A DNA stretch of 64,000 nt from Wyeomyia smithii (Eukaryota > Arthropoda > Insecta > Diptera > Culicidae), in assembly GCF_029784165.1 (NCBI RefSeq), contig NC_073695.1, positions 139,655,762 to 139,719,761 on the forward strand, in the 5' to 3' direction. The notes under the pieces are model-generated. The model saw only the letters and a program-made list of their open reading frames with translations, had not been told where the DNA came from and did not search any database. Positions 22,443-34,156 of the stretch are shown in pieces (the stretch's first letter is position 1; every line of letters starts with the position of its first letter). Both the position numbers and the translations under genes were made by a program.

Positions 22443-23002
22443 AGCCTGTTTCAGTCGAAGCCGCTCATGATAGTTCTAGACAGCGACAACAGCAGTCTTC
22501 CCTTAGCAGCAGCAGAAGCAGTGCAGTGGATACCAGGCGGATAGCGGCTACAGCTGTGGCATGGCAATGGATAGTGCACTAGTTTCAGCGAATCTCAGCA
22601 TCGATAGCAGCTGGGCCAGCTGATGCAGGGACAGCGGATACCAATCGCAGCGTATAGCGGCCAAAACATTAGCATGGCTACGGATAGCGTAGCAGTTGCA
22701 GCGGGTTCAGCATCGATAGCAGCTGATGCAAGCAAGACACTTTAGTGAAATGCTGTCTCTGTGCGATAGCGGCACTAGTAAATGCATTCAATGAAAAGTT
22801 GACTCATTTTGACAGTGATAACGCCAAGATGTGATCGGTATCTTATCCGATTTTGAATTGAACAACAAATTAAAAAATGATCGACACGCAAGCAGCCGGG
22901 TTTTCTTACTTCATCCTTGCGGTCGTGGCTTTGCACACAACCCTCCTGTGATTTTTTAGTCTAAAAGCAGCTTTCAACCGTGTTATCCGAAAAATGCCTT
23001 AA

Positions 23003-23746
23003 GGGGTTATATACCTTTTTAGTTTTAAAAAAACCGGAAAAAATTTTATTACATCATCTTCAAATACAACATCTTGAGAATATTTCCACAAATTTTCATA
23101 AAGATCTGAGTAATAGGAAGAAAGTTAGAGCGATTTGCAACGCGCCTCGCCACGGCCGCATAAGCTAAACTTGAAACTTAACACGCGATTATCTCGGAAT
23201 AGTTTTTTTCCGGAAAATGACTTTGCCGTGATCCTGATTGCGGGAAAACTGCTGAACCGATTTTCTTCATCTTTTTTCTTTAAATTTTCGTTATAAAATT
23301 CGCCGGTCCTTGAACGATCGCTTTTTGAAACATACAGTTACATTTTGCCGCAAAAAAATGTATAATGCAATTTTTTGCGCTCAAAACGTGCATTTTATGG
23401 GAAAACCGTTCGCGTTTGCACTGAAAACAAAATACTCATAAAAACGATCGTTCAAGGACCCGGCACACTCCTAAACTAATGAAATAATATGAGTTTTTTT
23501 TATTTAGGTTGATCCGCTGAGTCTCTATCAGGATCACCGCAAGCCTCTGCAAAAAAATAGCGTTTCGGGGAAACGGCCATTACTCCAGTAATAATTGGTA
23601 TATCTCAAAATCAAACGTATTTTGTTGTTGTTGATAAACTGTACTTTCAGAAAAATACCACTTTGATGCAATGAAAATGGTGCTATGCACTTAAAAATAA
23701 ATTCAAACTTCCCTCATTTTTCTCGACCAAAAAGGTATATAACCCC
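23003..23746. mobile_element. TTAA-flanked MITE (piggyBac-like ends)
   Basis: The 744-bp element is bounded by TTAA at 22999-23002 and 23747-23750. It has inverted ends GGGGTTATATACCTTTTT and its complement. It has no coding capacity. A TTAA target duplication is characteristic of piggyBac transposases. A second internal inverted pair ('aacgatcgctttttgaa' region near 23317 and 'cgatcgttcaaggaccc' near 23445) adds hairpin potential. Confidence 0.8.
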
Positions 23747-24271
23747 TTAATCTCCTCCGTCGGGGTAGCACACAGATGCGATCAACATTAGATCCGATAT
23801 GAAATCGAACAGCAACAGTCATTATAAGGAAAACAAACAAATTATTGAAGATTTAATATTTTCTCGTTTTGCGCTGGAATAAAATGTTATTTTAATCTGC
23901 ATGCGCTTTCACTGTTGAAACTTGTTTGCGTTGTATAGTGTTTGTTTCATTCCTGTTCAGTGTTGTATGTGCAAACTAAAATTAGGTAGCACTTCAACTC
24001 CCCTATTGCACAAAATTTTAAACATATTCAGTACAAGTAATGCAACAAACAACCTTACGTAGTTCTACGACAACCTTTCGGTCGTGGCTTTGCATACAAC
24101 CCAACCCTTTTAAATCGGTTTGATCGTTAAATCGGGGTTTAAATCGTTAAAAAACTGTCCACGTGGTATGTGAATGGCCCCTAATGAGGTCACAACCGAG
24201 CGAATATTTGCTTTTATTTTTTCTTTGTTCATACTGATATTTGGTACGAGCAAACTGCAGCAAATGGATAT

Positions 24272-25577
24272 TATAGACTGTTCCGAAAATTATAAATACA
24301 TCTTCTTTCTTGAATAAAACAAAAAATACAGGATTTTTCGGGTCATTTTATTCTGAAATATAGATAATAAGTGTTTTCTTTCCAGTTTCAGTTCAAGTTG
24401 GGATTATTTTTCGTAGGATACGCGAGTTCTCTAATTTTTCTCTTAACACTACTCATAAGCTTTTGCACAGTGTGTTCTCCGACCATTTTTACCACTATAA
24501 GCCAATCTTCTTAAAATTTTTCAACATTGTCCGCTGGTTTGACATATTTCCTCAGCTTTGCCTTGGTCAAAGCCCAAAAAGTTTCAATAGGGCAAATTTC
24601 AGAGCAGTTTGGAGGATTCATCTCCTTTGGGACACATGTGACATTATTTGTTTTATACCACCTTAGTGCATCCTTAGAGTAATGGCAGGAAGCAAGATCA
24701 GGCCAAAAGATTGGAGGATTGTTATGCTGCTTAACCATGGGTAACAACCTTTTCTGCAAACACTCTTTCACGTAAATTTTACCATTCATTGTGTCATTCG
24801 TAATGAATGGACGAGATATTTTGCCACATTCACAAATGGCCTGCCAAACCATTACCTTCTTGCCGAATTTTTCGGTATAAATGGCTTTCACTGGTCCAGG
24901 GACATCCTTTCCCTTCGGTGATGTATAAAATTGCGGTCCTGGCAGAGTCTTATAGTCCAGTTTTATGTAGGCTTCGTCATCCATGATAACACACCCCATT
25001 ATTTTGGTCAGAAGTTTGTCATAAAGCTTCCGAGCTCTCGGTTTCACAGATTCAGCTTGTTTTGGATTTCGTTTTGGCTGCTTCTGCTTCCGACGGGTCT
25101 GCAGACCCATTCTTCCCTTGGCACGCATAACGTTACTCGCCGAGGTTCCAAGCTTTCTCGCCACATCTCGTACTGATACTGAAGGATGCCGCTTGTAGTA
25201 TTCCTTAACCTTTTTGTCCATTGTGGGATCAACGGGCCCGGGTTTTCTACCACGTCTTGGGGCATCAGTAAATGTGCACTCTTCACAATACTTCCGCAAT
25301 GAGGTTTGAACTGCTCCGACACTTATACCTTCTTCTCTGGCTAATTCTCTTATAGAAAGACCACTCAAGGTGCCCCATTTGTGCACAATTCGCTTTCTTT
25401 GCTCGGGAGAAAGGCCACGCATTTTCAAAATTTCGCACTAAATGTTAGAAAAAATGACAGCATCTGTTTCTTTTGGATGTAAACAACAGGACGCAGCCAA
25501 CGTTTGGTTGAATACTGCACGTTTTTTGAAATGACGGCTGATCGTAAGTGTATTTATAATTATCGGAACGGTCTATA
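24272..25577 (-). mobile_element. ITmD37E-type transposon, near-complete
   Basis: About 1.3 kb is bounded by imperfect terminal inverted repeats. The left reads TATAGACTGTTCCGAAAATTATAAATACA from 24272 (core GTTCCGAAAATTATAAAT) and the right is the complement of the sequence ending at 25577 (core GTTCCGATAATTATAAAT). TA dinucleotides border both ends. Both ends and a transposase are present. ITmD37E is a mosquito branch of the IS630-Tc1-mariner superfamily. Confidence 0.9.
24388..25422 (-). pseudogene. ITmD37E transposase with a late nonsense codon
   Basis: The transposase cuts and pastes its element at TA sites. Counting from the upstream TTG at 25428, the helix-turn-helix regions lie at about residues 24-46 and 85-108, and a basic linker at 111-135. 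The catalytic triad is D151 (VIMDDEAY), D244 (FWPDLASCHY) and E282 (CPIETFW). D244 and E282 are separated by exactly 37 residues, which defines the D37E type. The start is taken as the ATG at 25422. A TAA at 24511-24513 stops translation at codon 306, but the same frame continues open for 40 more codons to a TGA at 24388-24390, with coding-like content. The missing tail lies beyond the catalytic residues, so loss of activity is likely but not certain. Nearly every other codon is intact. Confidence 0.9.
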
Positions 25578-26238
25578 ATGTGTCACTTCACCTAAAATGT
25601 GTTGATTCTACTTAATGAGAGTAGTCCTTGTAGTTATCAGTACACATGAAACTAATATAATTTTACACAGCAAAGGTTTCTTGAATCGTTAGAAAATTTT
25701 ACAATTCATGTTCATTTATTTATTATTTAATTTCTCAATCGAACTTGATAATATAATTGCAGAGTCAAGTAATACGGTAACTTTAATTTATAACCGATGT
25801 TGAAACATGACATGACATAAATATTTTGATTAAACTCAAAGTCAAAGGTTTCTTCGTTTCGCACGCGCAATTGTATAGTTCTTCAATGAAAATTGTCGAA
25901 TGATGGAGAAACCTTCATATTTAACAACTAAAATCCCCATACAAAATGCTGCTTTTTAATCAATGGAGATACAAACTCCAAAACGGTGTGAAAATTAACT
26001 GTTCATGTGCAAGAAGTTTTGATTTAAAAGTGGTTCTGTATCAGTTAACCGTAGCATTTTTGTTTCATCCTGAAAGTTTGACCCAATCTCGCACCAGCAC
26101 GCATTCAAACAGCCTTCTGATTCTCGCATTTCCCATGGTAAATTGGCAAGCATGACCAGAAGGGCAAACTAAAAACATTTCCTTTATTCGCGATTAGCAA
26201 TTGCCACTCGGAATGCAATATACCGCATTTCAACGGTA
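25578..26238. other. AT-rich sequence, nothing recognised
   Basis: This is sequence between the ITmD37E transposon and the E2 target site. It has no reading frame above about 70 residues, no recognised repeat and no regulatory motif I would defend. It is probably the older host or repeat DNA into which E2 inserted. Confidence 0.5.
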
Positions 26239-26242
26239 GCCT

Positions 26243-26925
26243 TGTAGAGTATATCCTACCAGGGACTTCTTCTTCTAGGTATTCCTGTACGCGCAGTTGG
26301 CGCGGAATTAAAACACCAGATTAGAGCTGATGATAACTAACTTTTATTTTGTACATCACTGCTTAAATATACCCTGCAGGTAACTCAGAGCGAAAAGCTT
26401 TTCCCCTTCGATCCGGTCACCACATACCTAGCTGTTCTATACTGGCCTATGGCATTTCTTGGCCTGTCTCTTTCTTGTGCTTAACATTTAGTACATTTTG
26501 GGCATTCTGATTGAGAGCGCCATAACATGTGTTTCCAAACACGTGCGCCAGCGTAAGCGCTAAGAACCCGCGCGTGAGCATGGGCGACGCTGAGCGACGC
26601 TACCGTTTGTCGAGTTCTTTATTTTTGTTTATTCAATGCCTCGGTGGCTTAGTGACTATTTATCGCGGAAGGCAAAGTGTTTTCGCCAACGCTTGTATAG
26701 CAGAACCGTTGGCGGTCTTTCTTCAAGATTTTTCCTTTTTCTTCACAAATGGTCTTGTTTTTGGTGGACAACGGCAGACGGCCGTGTCCCGCTTTTACAC
26801 TCTACCTGTTTTCATTTTATTCAACAGAAGGCTTACTGTCTTTCGGACTAAGCTAAAAATGTACCGTAAGACAAAACTCTGCGTGACGGAACATAAGGTA
26901 TTTTCTGCGCGGGTGTGACGTCACA
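26243..26925 (-). repeat. E2 3' LTR
   Basis: Begins TGTAGAG and ends GTGACGTCACA on the plus strand. The adjacent purine tract (complement of 26926-26941, read as ggcggggtggcaga) is the plus-strand primer site and is identical to that of E1. Confidence 0.95.
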
Positions 26926-28276
26926 TCTGCCACCCCGCCTAGTTGGCCATTATCTAGAAGAGATAATGGGCACATGGTCCGTTCTGATGGCCGATAGGTG
27001 TGTTTTTCATAACAATTATTTTTCGCGTATTTATGCTACTATATACATATTCGTTTTCATGATATTCTTTCTTTCCTTTGCACGTAAAATTCAATTAATT
27101 GCAATAGTGCTACATATCATTTCTACATAAATTAATGTTTTCAGACATGGATTTTCCTCATAACAAATTGACAAATGTTCGTTCGCCTGGTGCGCTGCGC
27201 CTTGTAGATATCCGCTGCTTGGCTGTCGTATTCAAGCGACGGGTTACAGGGGGTTTGAAACGGGAGGGTGCGTCTGGCAGTAGAGGTTCTCATCGGTTGG
27301 TTGTGGTGTCATCCTCGCGAACCCCTCCTTAAGGCTTCATCGGGTTTTTTACAATAGTTCAATGGTTGCCATTGCACTTCAATGAAGGCTGCAGTTCAGC
27401 TGGTTGTTTTACGATTGTTCAGAGTTTGTTGTTGAACTTCAATGTTGGGTTAGCCGTGTCCCTTTGACATAGATCGGCTGTATTTTTGTTTGGCTTATAG
27501 TATTGTTACGCGCCGTGTGGCGAAAAGATTTGCGATTGCCACTGGCTCAGTTTCATAATGCAGTCACTTGGTTTATCATCTTTAACTGTCTGCGCAGGGT
27601 GTCCAATTACCCGCTAACATATGTGCGCACACTTTCAAATCGTAGTGCGGAAAGAACATAGTTCATTAAACACGAGCAAAATTTTATAGCGTCATTTTGC
27701 TTGTTTGGCTTTGACCTCGAATCCTTATTTGTAGAAGTCAATAACTCTCAATTAGTAATATATATTTGGAACAAATTATTACGCCCTTCGCTGTGTAGTT
27801 TGCTGTATTCGTCTTCGCGCTGAAGTCTCGATTCTGGCTCGACCATGAGCCGCCGATTGAATTCTGTTGCACATCTGGCCTCTTCAAAAAACTGGATACT
27901 GCTCGTCTCCTCTTGGTAATATCGTTTGGCTTTACCTCCATCTCGACCATAGACGCCCGCCGTTCAACTCCCCTCGCAACCGTCTGCTTCCCTTTTCGCG
28001 TCATACTGGGCATTTTGGTATGCCCCCATCTCAACATCCGTTGTAATCACCTCGGTCGTCTTCGAAAATAGGGAACTCGTCTCGTTGTCAATTCTTAGAC
28101 GCTAGCTGCCCTACTTAGCAAGTGGTGCATTATTTTTTTGCCATTATTTCATCAATTCTTTTTTTAGTTTTGTTACTTTTTCCACTTGCTGTTTGAAATT
28201 ACTGTTCACTCGCATACGGGCTTCATTCTATACATTCTACATTCTATTATCTACCCTAGGCTTCTAGTTACAACAA

Positions 28277-29747
28277 CAAAAGTTTCCAGCTTCTACTTAC
28301 AACTACAAAAGTTTCCAGCGCTGTGGAAACAATCTTTCATGTTTCCGATACACAAGAAGGGAGACAAACGTGACGTAAGGAACTATAGAGGAATAACCAG
28401 CCTTTCTGCCGGATCTAAGCTCTTCGAAATCATCGTCCACAGTGTTATTCTAAACTGCACTAGAAGCTATATTTCAGTTGATCAGCATGGTTTTATGCCG
28501 GGCCGTTCAGTGTCGACTAACTTGATCGAATTCACAAGCACCTGTATCTCACAGATGGAAGCTGGATCGCAAATTGACGCTGTTTATACAGATATTAAGG
28601 CCGCTTTTGACACAGTAGATCATCGAATACTTTTACATAAGCTTTCTAAACTCGGTATGTCTGAGAGACTAACCTCTTGGCTGAGCTCGTATCTTTTAGA
28701 CCGCACCTTGAGTATTAAGCTGGACTCCGCAGTTTCACTGACATTTAGCAACACTTCCGGAGTCCCTCGGGGCAGTAATCTTGGTCCACTGCTGTTTGCT
28801 TTATACTTCAATGACATTGCCATTTTGCTAGGAGCCGGGTGCGTATTGGTATATGCCGACGATCTGAAGATCTACCTAGTTGTGAATTCTGTCCAGGACT
28901 GCCAACGCATGCAAGCACTGTTGGACACGTTTGCTGAATGGTGTAACAGAAACAAGCTCACAATAAGCATCGCTAAATGTATGGTTATAACATTCCATCG
29001 CTGTTATGTGCCCATTTCTTTTAATTACCAGATAAATGGATGTGTTCTCGAACGCGTAGATCAGATCAACGATCTTGGAATTTTATTGGATCATAAGCTC
29101 ACTTTCAATCAACATTATACTGCTGTCATATCCAAAGCCTCGAAACAACTCGGTTTCATCACCAAAATTGCTCGAGACTTTACAGATCCATACTGATTGA
29201 AAGCATTGTATTGTGCATTAGTTCGGACAATCCTTGAAAATGCCTGGAAAAACAGAATAGAACTAGTTCAACGAAGGTTTGTTCGTATCGCTCTGAGACA
29301 TTTACCCTGGAGTAGACCCAATAATTTTCCCTGCTACGAAGACCGTTGTAAGCTGTAGGATTTGGATACACTGGAGAGTCGGCGGAAGATTCAACAAGCT
29401 ACCTTCGTAGCCAAGCTGCTGAACAGTGAACTTGATGCCCCGGTTTTGCTTTTTCAGCTTGATTTTCGAGCACCAAGTAGACTGCTTCGTTCGTCAAACT
29501 TACTGACAACTAGGTCTCATCGGACCTTGTACGGCTTTTTTGAACCACTGACGTCATGCATCCGTACCTTCTCGTTGGTCGAAGATTTATTCGATTTCGG
29601 AAATGTTTCCTCACGTGCATTTTGGCAAAATAATATCAAGGTCTGGGATGTTGCAATAGTTCTAGATTTAAGATTTTCATGTAGATAATATCAAAATTGT
29701 CAGATGAATCGACCAAAATACAAAAACAAATACAAATACAAATACAA
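28277..29747 (+). mobile_element. 5'-truncated non-LTR retrotransposon in the E2 tail
   Basis: E1's tail is continuous across this position, so about 1.47 kb has been inserted. It ends in a (CAAATA)n-like microsatellite (29716-29747), a common 3' end for CR1/Jockey-group LINEs. Part of the target ('cttctacttacaa') is repeated near 28298. The 5' end is truncated within the reverse transcriptase gene. Confidence 0.8.
28306..29688 (+). pseudogene. Non-LTR reverse transcriptase (CR1/Jockey-group), truncated
   Basis: From about 28306 the frame shows successive RT blocks: FPIHKKGDKRDVRNYRGIT, QHGFMPGRSV, the first catalytic aspartate in TDIKAAFDTVDH, SGVPRGSNLGPLLF, and the catalytic YADD (VYADDLKIY). 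A thumb region and a C-terminal domain follow (about 29362-29688). The same frame is interrupted by TGA at 29194-29196 and TAG at 29356-29358 and otherwise runs open to the TAG at 29686. The endonuclease domain is missing. The residues before about 28306 in the open frame come from the E2 tail and do not belong to the LINE. Confidence 0.85.
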
Positions 29748-29984
29748 TCTAGGCCCGTATTTCTCTTCTTGTTCGGATGACATAATTCGGGTTTTCCCCC
29801 TACTGAGTTGTACATCATTTGTTTTAGATTTGATTTAGTATTTTAGTATTTGATTCATCTGATTTTACAAATATAGCATTCAATTGTGCATTGTTTACTT
29901 CTTTTCCATTATGCACTCTCTAACTTTGATATTTGATGTTTTTTTTTACATTTAAAATCATTTCGACACATATTAACCCATTTA

Positions 29985-31116
29985 TCTGTATTAGGCTTTT
30001 ACTTTCCGCTTTAAAATATCAGTTTAACTTGTCTTGTGGCCCATTATCAACTCAATCATCCTGGGCCGGTTATTCCCTTGTTTTTCTTTCACTAAATTTG
30101 CACTCCCCCCAATCATTCTGGGTAACCACCCCGTTGTCTACATTCGCTCGTCCTTAACTAAAATTAGAATAGTCTGAATCTCCTAAAGTCAGCAGTCTTC
30201 TTGTTCGGTAGGTTTAGCCTTCTTGTCCAAAATCTCTCCTAGTTCTATTTTTTTCCGTCATTTAAGCATCACACAAAATTTCCCAATACATCATCAATCG
30301 ATTTTCTTCTTCTATTTCTTATTGGGCCATTAGCTATTTTAAATTAATCAAACCTTGTTACATGAGGTCTTTTGTTCACTATATAATTTTCCCATGTTAA
30401 CATTTGCATTTTATGAAGAAAATACAAATGCTGTTCTTATTTCTTTTAACTCTTTTTTTTTTTTCATTACAATCTTCCAGATCATTCTAGTGATTTGAAT
30501 TCCCAAAGTATTTTGTTTATTTAGCTCTTATTGGCGGGGTTACTCGTCCCTCTGTATTAGGCTTTTACTTTCCGCTTTAAAATATCAGTTTAACTTGTCT
30601 TGTGGCCCATTATCAACTCAATCATCCTGGGCCGGTTATTCCCTTGTTTTTCTTTCACTAAATTTGCACTCCCTCCAATCATTCTGGGTAACCACCCCGT
30701 TGTCTACATTCGCTCGTCCTTAACTAAAATTAGAATAGTCTGAATCTCCTAAAGTCAGCAGTCTTCTTGTTCGGTAGGTTTAGCCTTCTTGTCCAAAATC
30801 TCTCCTAGTTCTATTTTTTTCCGTCATTTAAGCATCACACAAAATTTCCCAATATATCATCAATCGATTTTCTTCTTCTATTTCTTATTGGGCCATTAGC
30901 TATTTTAAATTAATCAAACCTTGTTACATGAGGTCTTTTGTTCACTATATAATTTTCCCATGTTAACATTTGCATTTTATGAAGAAAATACAAATGCTGT
31001 TCTTATTTCTTTTAACTCTTTTTTTTTTCATTACAATCTTCCAGATCATTCTAGTGATTTGAATTCCCAAAGTATTTTGTTTATTTAGCTCTTATTGGCG
31101 GGGTTACTCGTCCCTC
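29985..31116. repeat. 566-bp tandem duplication in the E2 tail
   Basis: 29985-30550 is repeated almost exactly as 30551-31116; only a few substitutions and homopolymer-length changes separate the copies. E1 has a single copy. The junction lies at 'ggttactcgtccctctgta'. The near identity shows the duplication is younger than most damage in E2. Confidence 0.9.
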
Positions 31117-31556
31117 ACGCCTTCATTCGTATTTTAATTTTTCCAACTGTGTCATGCCATTTGACCATTATCCTCAGAGGCTGTATATCTCTTTCGACAG
31201 ACTTTTCGTATTTTTTCACGTCATTTCCTTCTTTAAACCCTGTCAAGACTTTTGATTCCTATAATTGAAAGGCTCTTGATATTTTCGGCGACTTTTGACG
31301 TAGAACTACGTTTTTCTTAAGCCTACCACATAGGGGTGCAAATACAAAAACTATTAACGAAAAGGGGATGAAAAATGTCCCTTTTTAAATGCTTATAAAT
31401 CGGTTTGTTTTCAACCGATTTTCTCGATTCTTGCAGCAATTGATTGGAAAATTATACACGCATCCACCCAAATGTAGGAAAGTGTTGATTGATTATGCAA
31501 ACTATTGTACTATTGAAAATTTTCAAGCCTTGTGTAGACGAAAATTGCGTCCTCTG

Positions 31557-31660
31557 ATTGGTTGCTTGCTGCCTTTCGTTGCCAGTGTGCGAGTATAAAA
31601 GGAAAAAAAAACGTATGCGCGATCAGTGATTTCGTCTTGTGAGCTAGACCTGTACGCGTC
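31557..31660 (+). promoter_or_regulatory. TATA + TCAGT promoter-like module A (family B copy 2)
   Basis: ATTGG lies at 31557-31561 and TATAAAAG from 31594. The arthropod initiator TCAGT has its A at 31625, 31 bp after the first T of the TATA box. The spacing is that of a canonical insect core promoter. Confidence 0.6.
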
Positions 31661-32224
31661 GGAGTATTGCTGTTTGTTGCTAGCGGAACGCTGGATGTTC
31701 CTGTTTGAATTAGGCAACGAACTCTAATCTTTTGATTGATTCATGGCGCTAACACTGGAGCTGGAGAAAAATAGTTGTGATAAAAGTGATGAGCTGTCGG
31801 AAGGCTACCTGTAGTTAACAAATTTGCTGCAGTGAAGGTTTCAGCCGCGGCCTAGCACACAACTTTATCACGCAGTTCAGAAACAGTCTTTTTAAGACTT
31901 TTGAAAAATTTATGAGGAAAGTTAATTCAATTTTATTCAAAAAAGCCTTTTTCGAGCCCAGTGAATGAACAGTAAATAATAACAAATTTGTTTTGCTTCG
32001 GAAATGGTGCCCCAACTTGTTTTAACCGACAGTTAAACTGTTGTGTTAGACCGCATTCGAATTCCGTGGCTATTAGTGTTTTAAAATCGCTTCAGGGGGT
32101 TTTGACGAGCAGTGGCAAGCCGTGATAAGTCCAAACTTATAAAATAACTTCATTTGCCGCAAATGGCTTGAGATAATTGCTCATGGCGTGATATTTTCTG
32201 ATGCGAGGGTTGGGCTCATTAGTT

Positions 32225-32312
32225 GCCGGTGTGCGAGTATAAAAGGAAAAAAAACGTACGCGCGATCAGTTATTTCGTCTTGTGAGCTAGACCGGTACGC
32301 GTCGGAACAAAT
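32225..32312 (+). promoter_or_regulatory. TATA + TCAGT promoter-like module B (family B copy 2)
   Basis: This is a near-identical direct repeat of module A: TATAAAAG from 32238, and TCAGT with its A at 32268, 30 bp downstream. About 80 bp around the core are conserved between the two modules, including 'ttcgtcttgtgagctagacc' downstream of the start site. Confidence 0.6.
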
Positions 32313-33754
32313 TATGTGCTGAATCCAAGAAAATACAATCTGTCGCGGCCGTCTTATTTACTGAATGCGAAAACAGCTTTTACAGATTTTGAACATCAAA
32401 ATGCATTTCTCAAGGCAAATAAACAAGTAATTGAAGGTTAATAATTTTTTGGCAATAGCACAAGCATCCTGTGCTGGGTCCTTGCAATCAAATTCTGTCG
32501 CGATAAAAATATTTACTTCATTTATTTACCCAATACCCCCACTGTTGAGGCAGCACAAAGGCTGCGATCATCATAAGTGATTTTGAACAACAAACTACCC
32601 TGTTCTGTTGGAACGTCTTAACAGAGGTGATTAATTCGACTTTACAGGAATGAATTGAAGTCGATTCAATCAATCAACATGAACAGAATTACGTTTTCCA
32701 GCTGCTCAGTAGCAACATGATGCAACACGCAACAGCGAGCAAACGAAATCGTTGGCTTGATTACAAGCCGTAATACGACACGGGTTAAAATCGTTGCGTG
32801 CATGAGAGCACTATCGGTGTTTATTCGCTGGATACAAACATCAAATGCGAATTGTGGCATACTTCGTCTAAAGAACATTAGAGAATTGTAAAACTGAACA
32901 GAAAGGCGTGGCTTCTTTCGTAGCAACCTTCGGCTATACAAGAGTGTTTCTGGTAAAACCAGCTACATTCATTAGTCGGAAGGTGAGCTGGCTAGATCGT
33001 CCACGACGTTGACAGCAGTAGCAGCAGATATCAGCACTCAGCAGTAACAGCGGATAGCCGCGGGTTGCGCCTGTGGCTGCATTTAAATGAAATAAATCAC
33101 TTGCCTTGTGGTTGGTCACCATGTCTCAGGAGTAGCGCGGTTCTTCTCACATCTCATCGTGTGTCGTCAGACTGCCGTTATTGCCTCACTACTGAGGCAG
33201 CATTAAAATTGCCATTGGCAAGTTCAATTTTGAGCAGCAAAATGCCTTTCTCAAGGCAAAAACAAGTATTTCAAGGTTAATAATTTTTGACACGTCACGC
33301 TAACAATCCGTGCTGGATACTACCAATTTAAATCTGTAGCGGCCATCTAACTTACTGAATGTGAAACAGCTTTTACAGCTCGTGTTTTCAGTGTCTTTAT
33401 TCCACCACTTGCCCCAACGGCAACACAAAGCAAGTATTAGTAGACTTTATGACTCATTAATGAAACACTTACAACAATGCATTTGCTAATAGTGTGCGTA
33501 GTTCTACGTCAGTTATGCGGTCGTGTCTTGGATACAACCTCCTACTTTTTTTCTATTTCTTCACGCCTTTACTTCAGTATACTTTTTTCCGTTTGGTTCT
33601 GTTTATTGACTCCCGTCAGTAAAATCTTTCATCTTCTTCGGCGACTTTTCGTATTTCTTCACACCTAGATTTTACTTCCTCCTTACTTTTTCATACAGCT
33701 GCTATTATAACTTATGCCATCCAATATCGTATTCCATTAAATATATTCTGTCCG

Positions 33755-34111
33755 TTAACCTTGGAAGCATAGTTTAAGCATAGATGATCTGTCGTAAATT
33801 TGTTTGCGGTTCTTTTTACTCCTTTTCAGGTTGGCTTGTGCGTTTGCGTGTAAATCGTAAAATATTTTCTTCATTTCATGTGTGTATGCGTCATATGTCA
33901 TCTTTTCCACTCCGTTTCGCTTATAGATCGAAGTCGGGATTCGAGCTATCCGTCCGTACAATAATTCGAACGGCGTATATCCTGTGGACGAGTTTACTAA
34001 TGTATTGTATTCGAACGTGAAAAACGGTAACAACTCGTCCCATGTATAAGGCTTTTCGCCAATAAATTGTCTCAAATACGTTTTTAACTCGCGGTTCGAT
34101 CTCTCTACCAA
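33755..34111 (-). pseudogene. E2 integrase, C-terminal part, truncated
   Basis: Encodes the integrase segment after the last catalytic glutamate region (starts VERSNRELKTYL). It is colinear with E1 pol residues about 1008-1116. It is separated from the upstream integrase core by a single-base deletion near 34157. After 'IYDRSS' the frame jumps straight into tail sequence: the last ~65 codons of pol, including the GPY/F motif present in E1, are deleted. Confidence 0.85.
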
Positions 34112-34156
34112 GTTTGCCTGTGGATGATACGGGCTAGTAGTAATTTCCTTGATCTT

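Larger units (their letters stand above)
20530..24110. repeat. Dispersed repeat family B, copy 1 (promoter-module repeat)
   Basis: The left end is TGACGTAGAACTACG (20530-20544); near the right end the complementary CGTAGTTCTACG lies at 24058-24069. It is followed by 'cggtcgtggctttgcatacaaccc'. Inside are three diverged copies of a ~750-bp unit. Each has an ATTGG box, a TATA-like box and a downstream run of cagcag/gatagc repeats (about 20640-21110, 21190-21890, 22140-22860). No long ORF follows any of them. A 76-bp palindromic insert (22358-22433) and a TTAA-flanked MITE (23003-23746) are nested in it. A second, shorter copy lies at 31297-33545. I recognise similar sequence from mosquito genomes but cannot name the family. 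Confidence 0.65.
31297..33545. repeat. Dispersed repeat family B, copy 2
   Basis: This starts with TGACGTAGAACTACG (31296-31310) and ends with the exact complement CGTAGTTCTACGTCA (33497-33511) plus a 'cggtcgtgtcttggatacaacc' end block, the same layout as 20530-24110. It interrupts the E2 tail between 'ggcgactttt' and 'tttctatttcttcacgcc'. It contains two direct copies of a TATA-plus-initiator module. No ORF above about 90 residues. Confidence 0.75.
26926..33754 (-). other. E2 non-coding tail with nested insertions
   Basis: This is colinear with the E1 tail 50169-53357 once the LINE (about 28277-29747), one copy of the 566-bp duplication and family B copy 2 (31297-33545) are removed. No reading frame in the shared sequence is conserved between E1 and E2, so there is no envelope gene. 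The minus strand (element sense) is purine-rich. Confidence 0.8.

Noticed and set aside
28186..28305. N-terminal extension of the LINE reverse transcriptase frame
   Set aside because: These codons lie in E2 tail sequence (and the duplicated target) and do not belong to the LINE protein.
31557..32312. Histone gene promoter
   Set aside because: The ATTGG/TATA/TCAGT layout resembles histone promoters, but no histone coding sequence follows in any copy, so only a promoter-like module is claimed.
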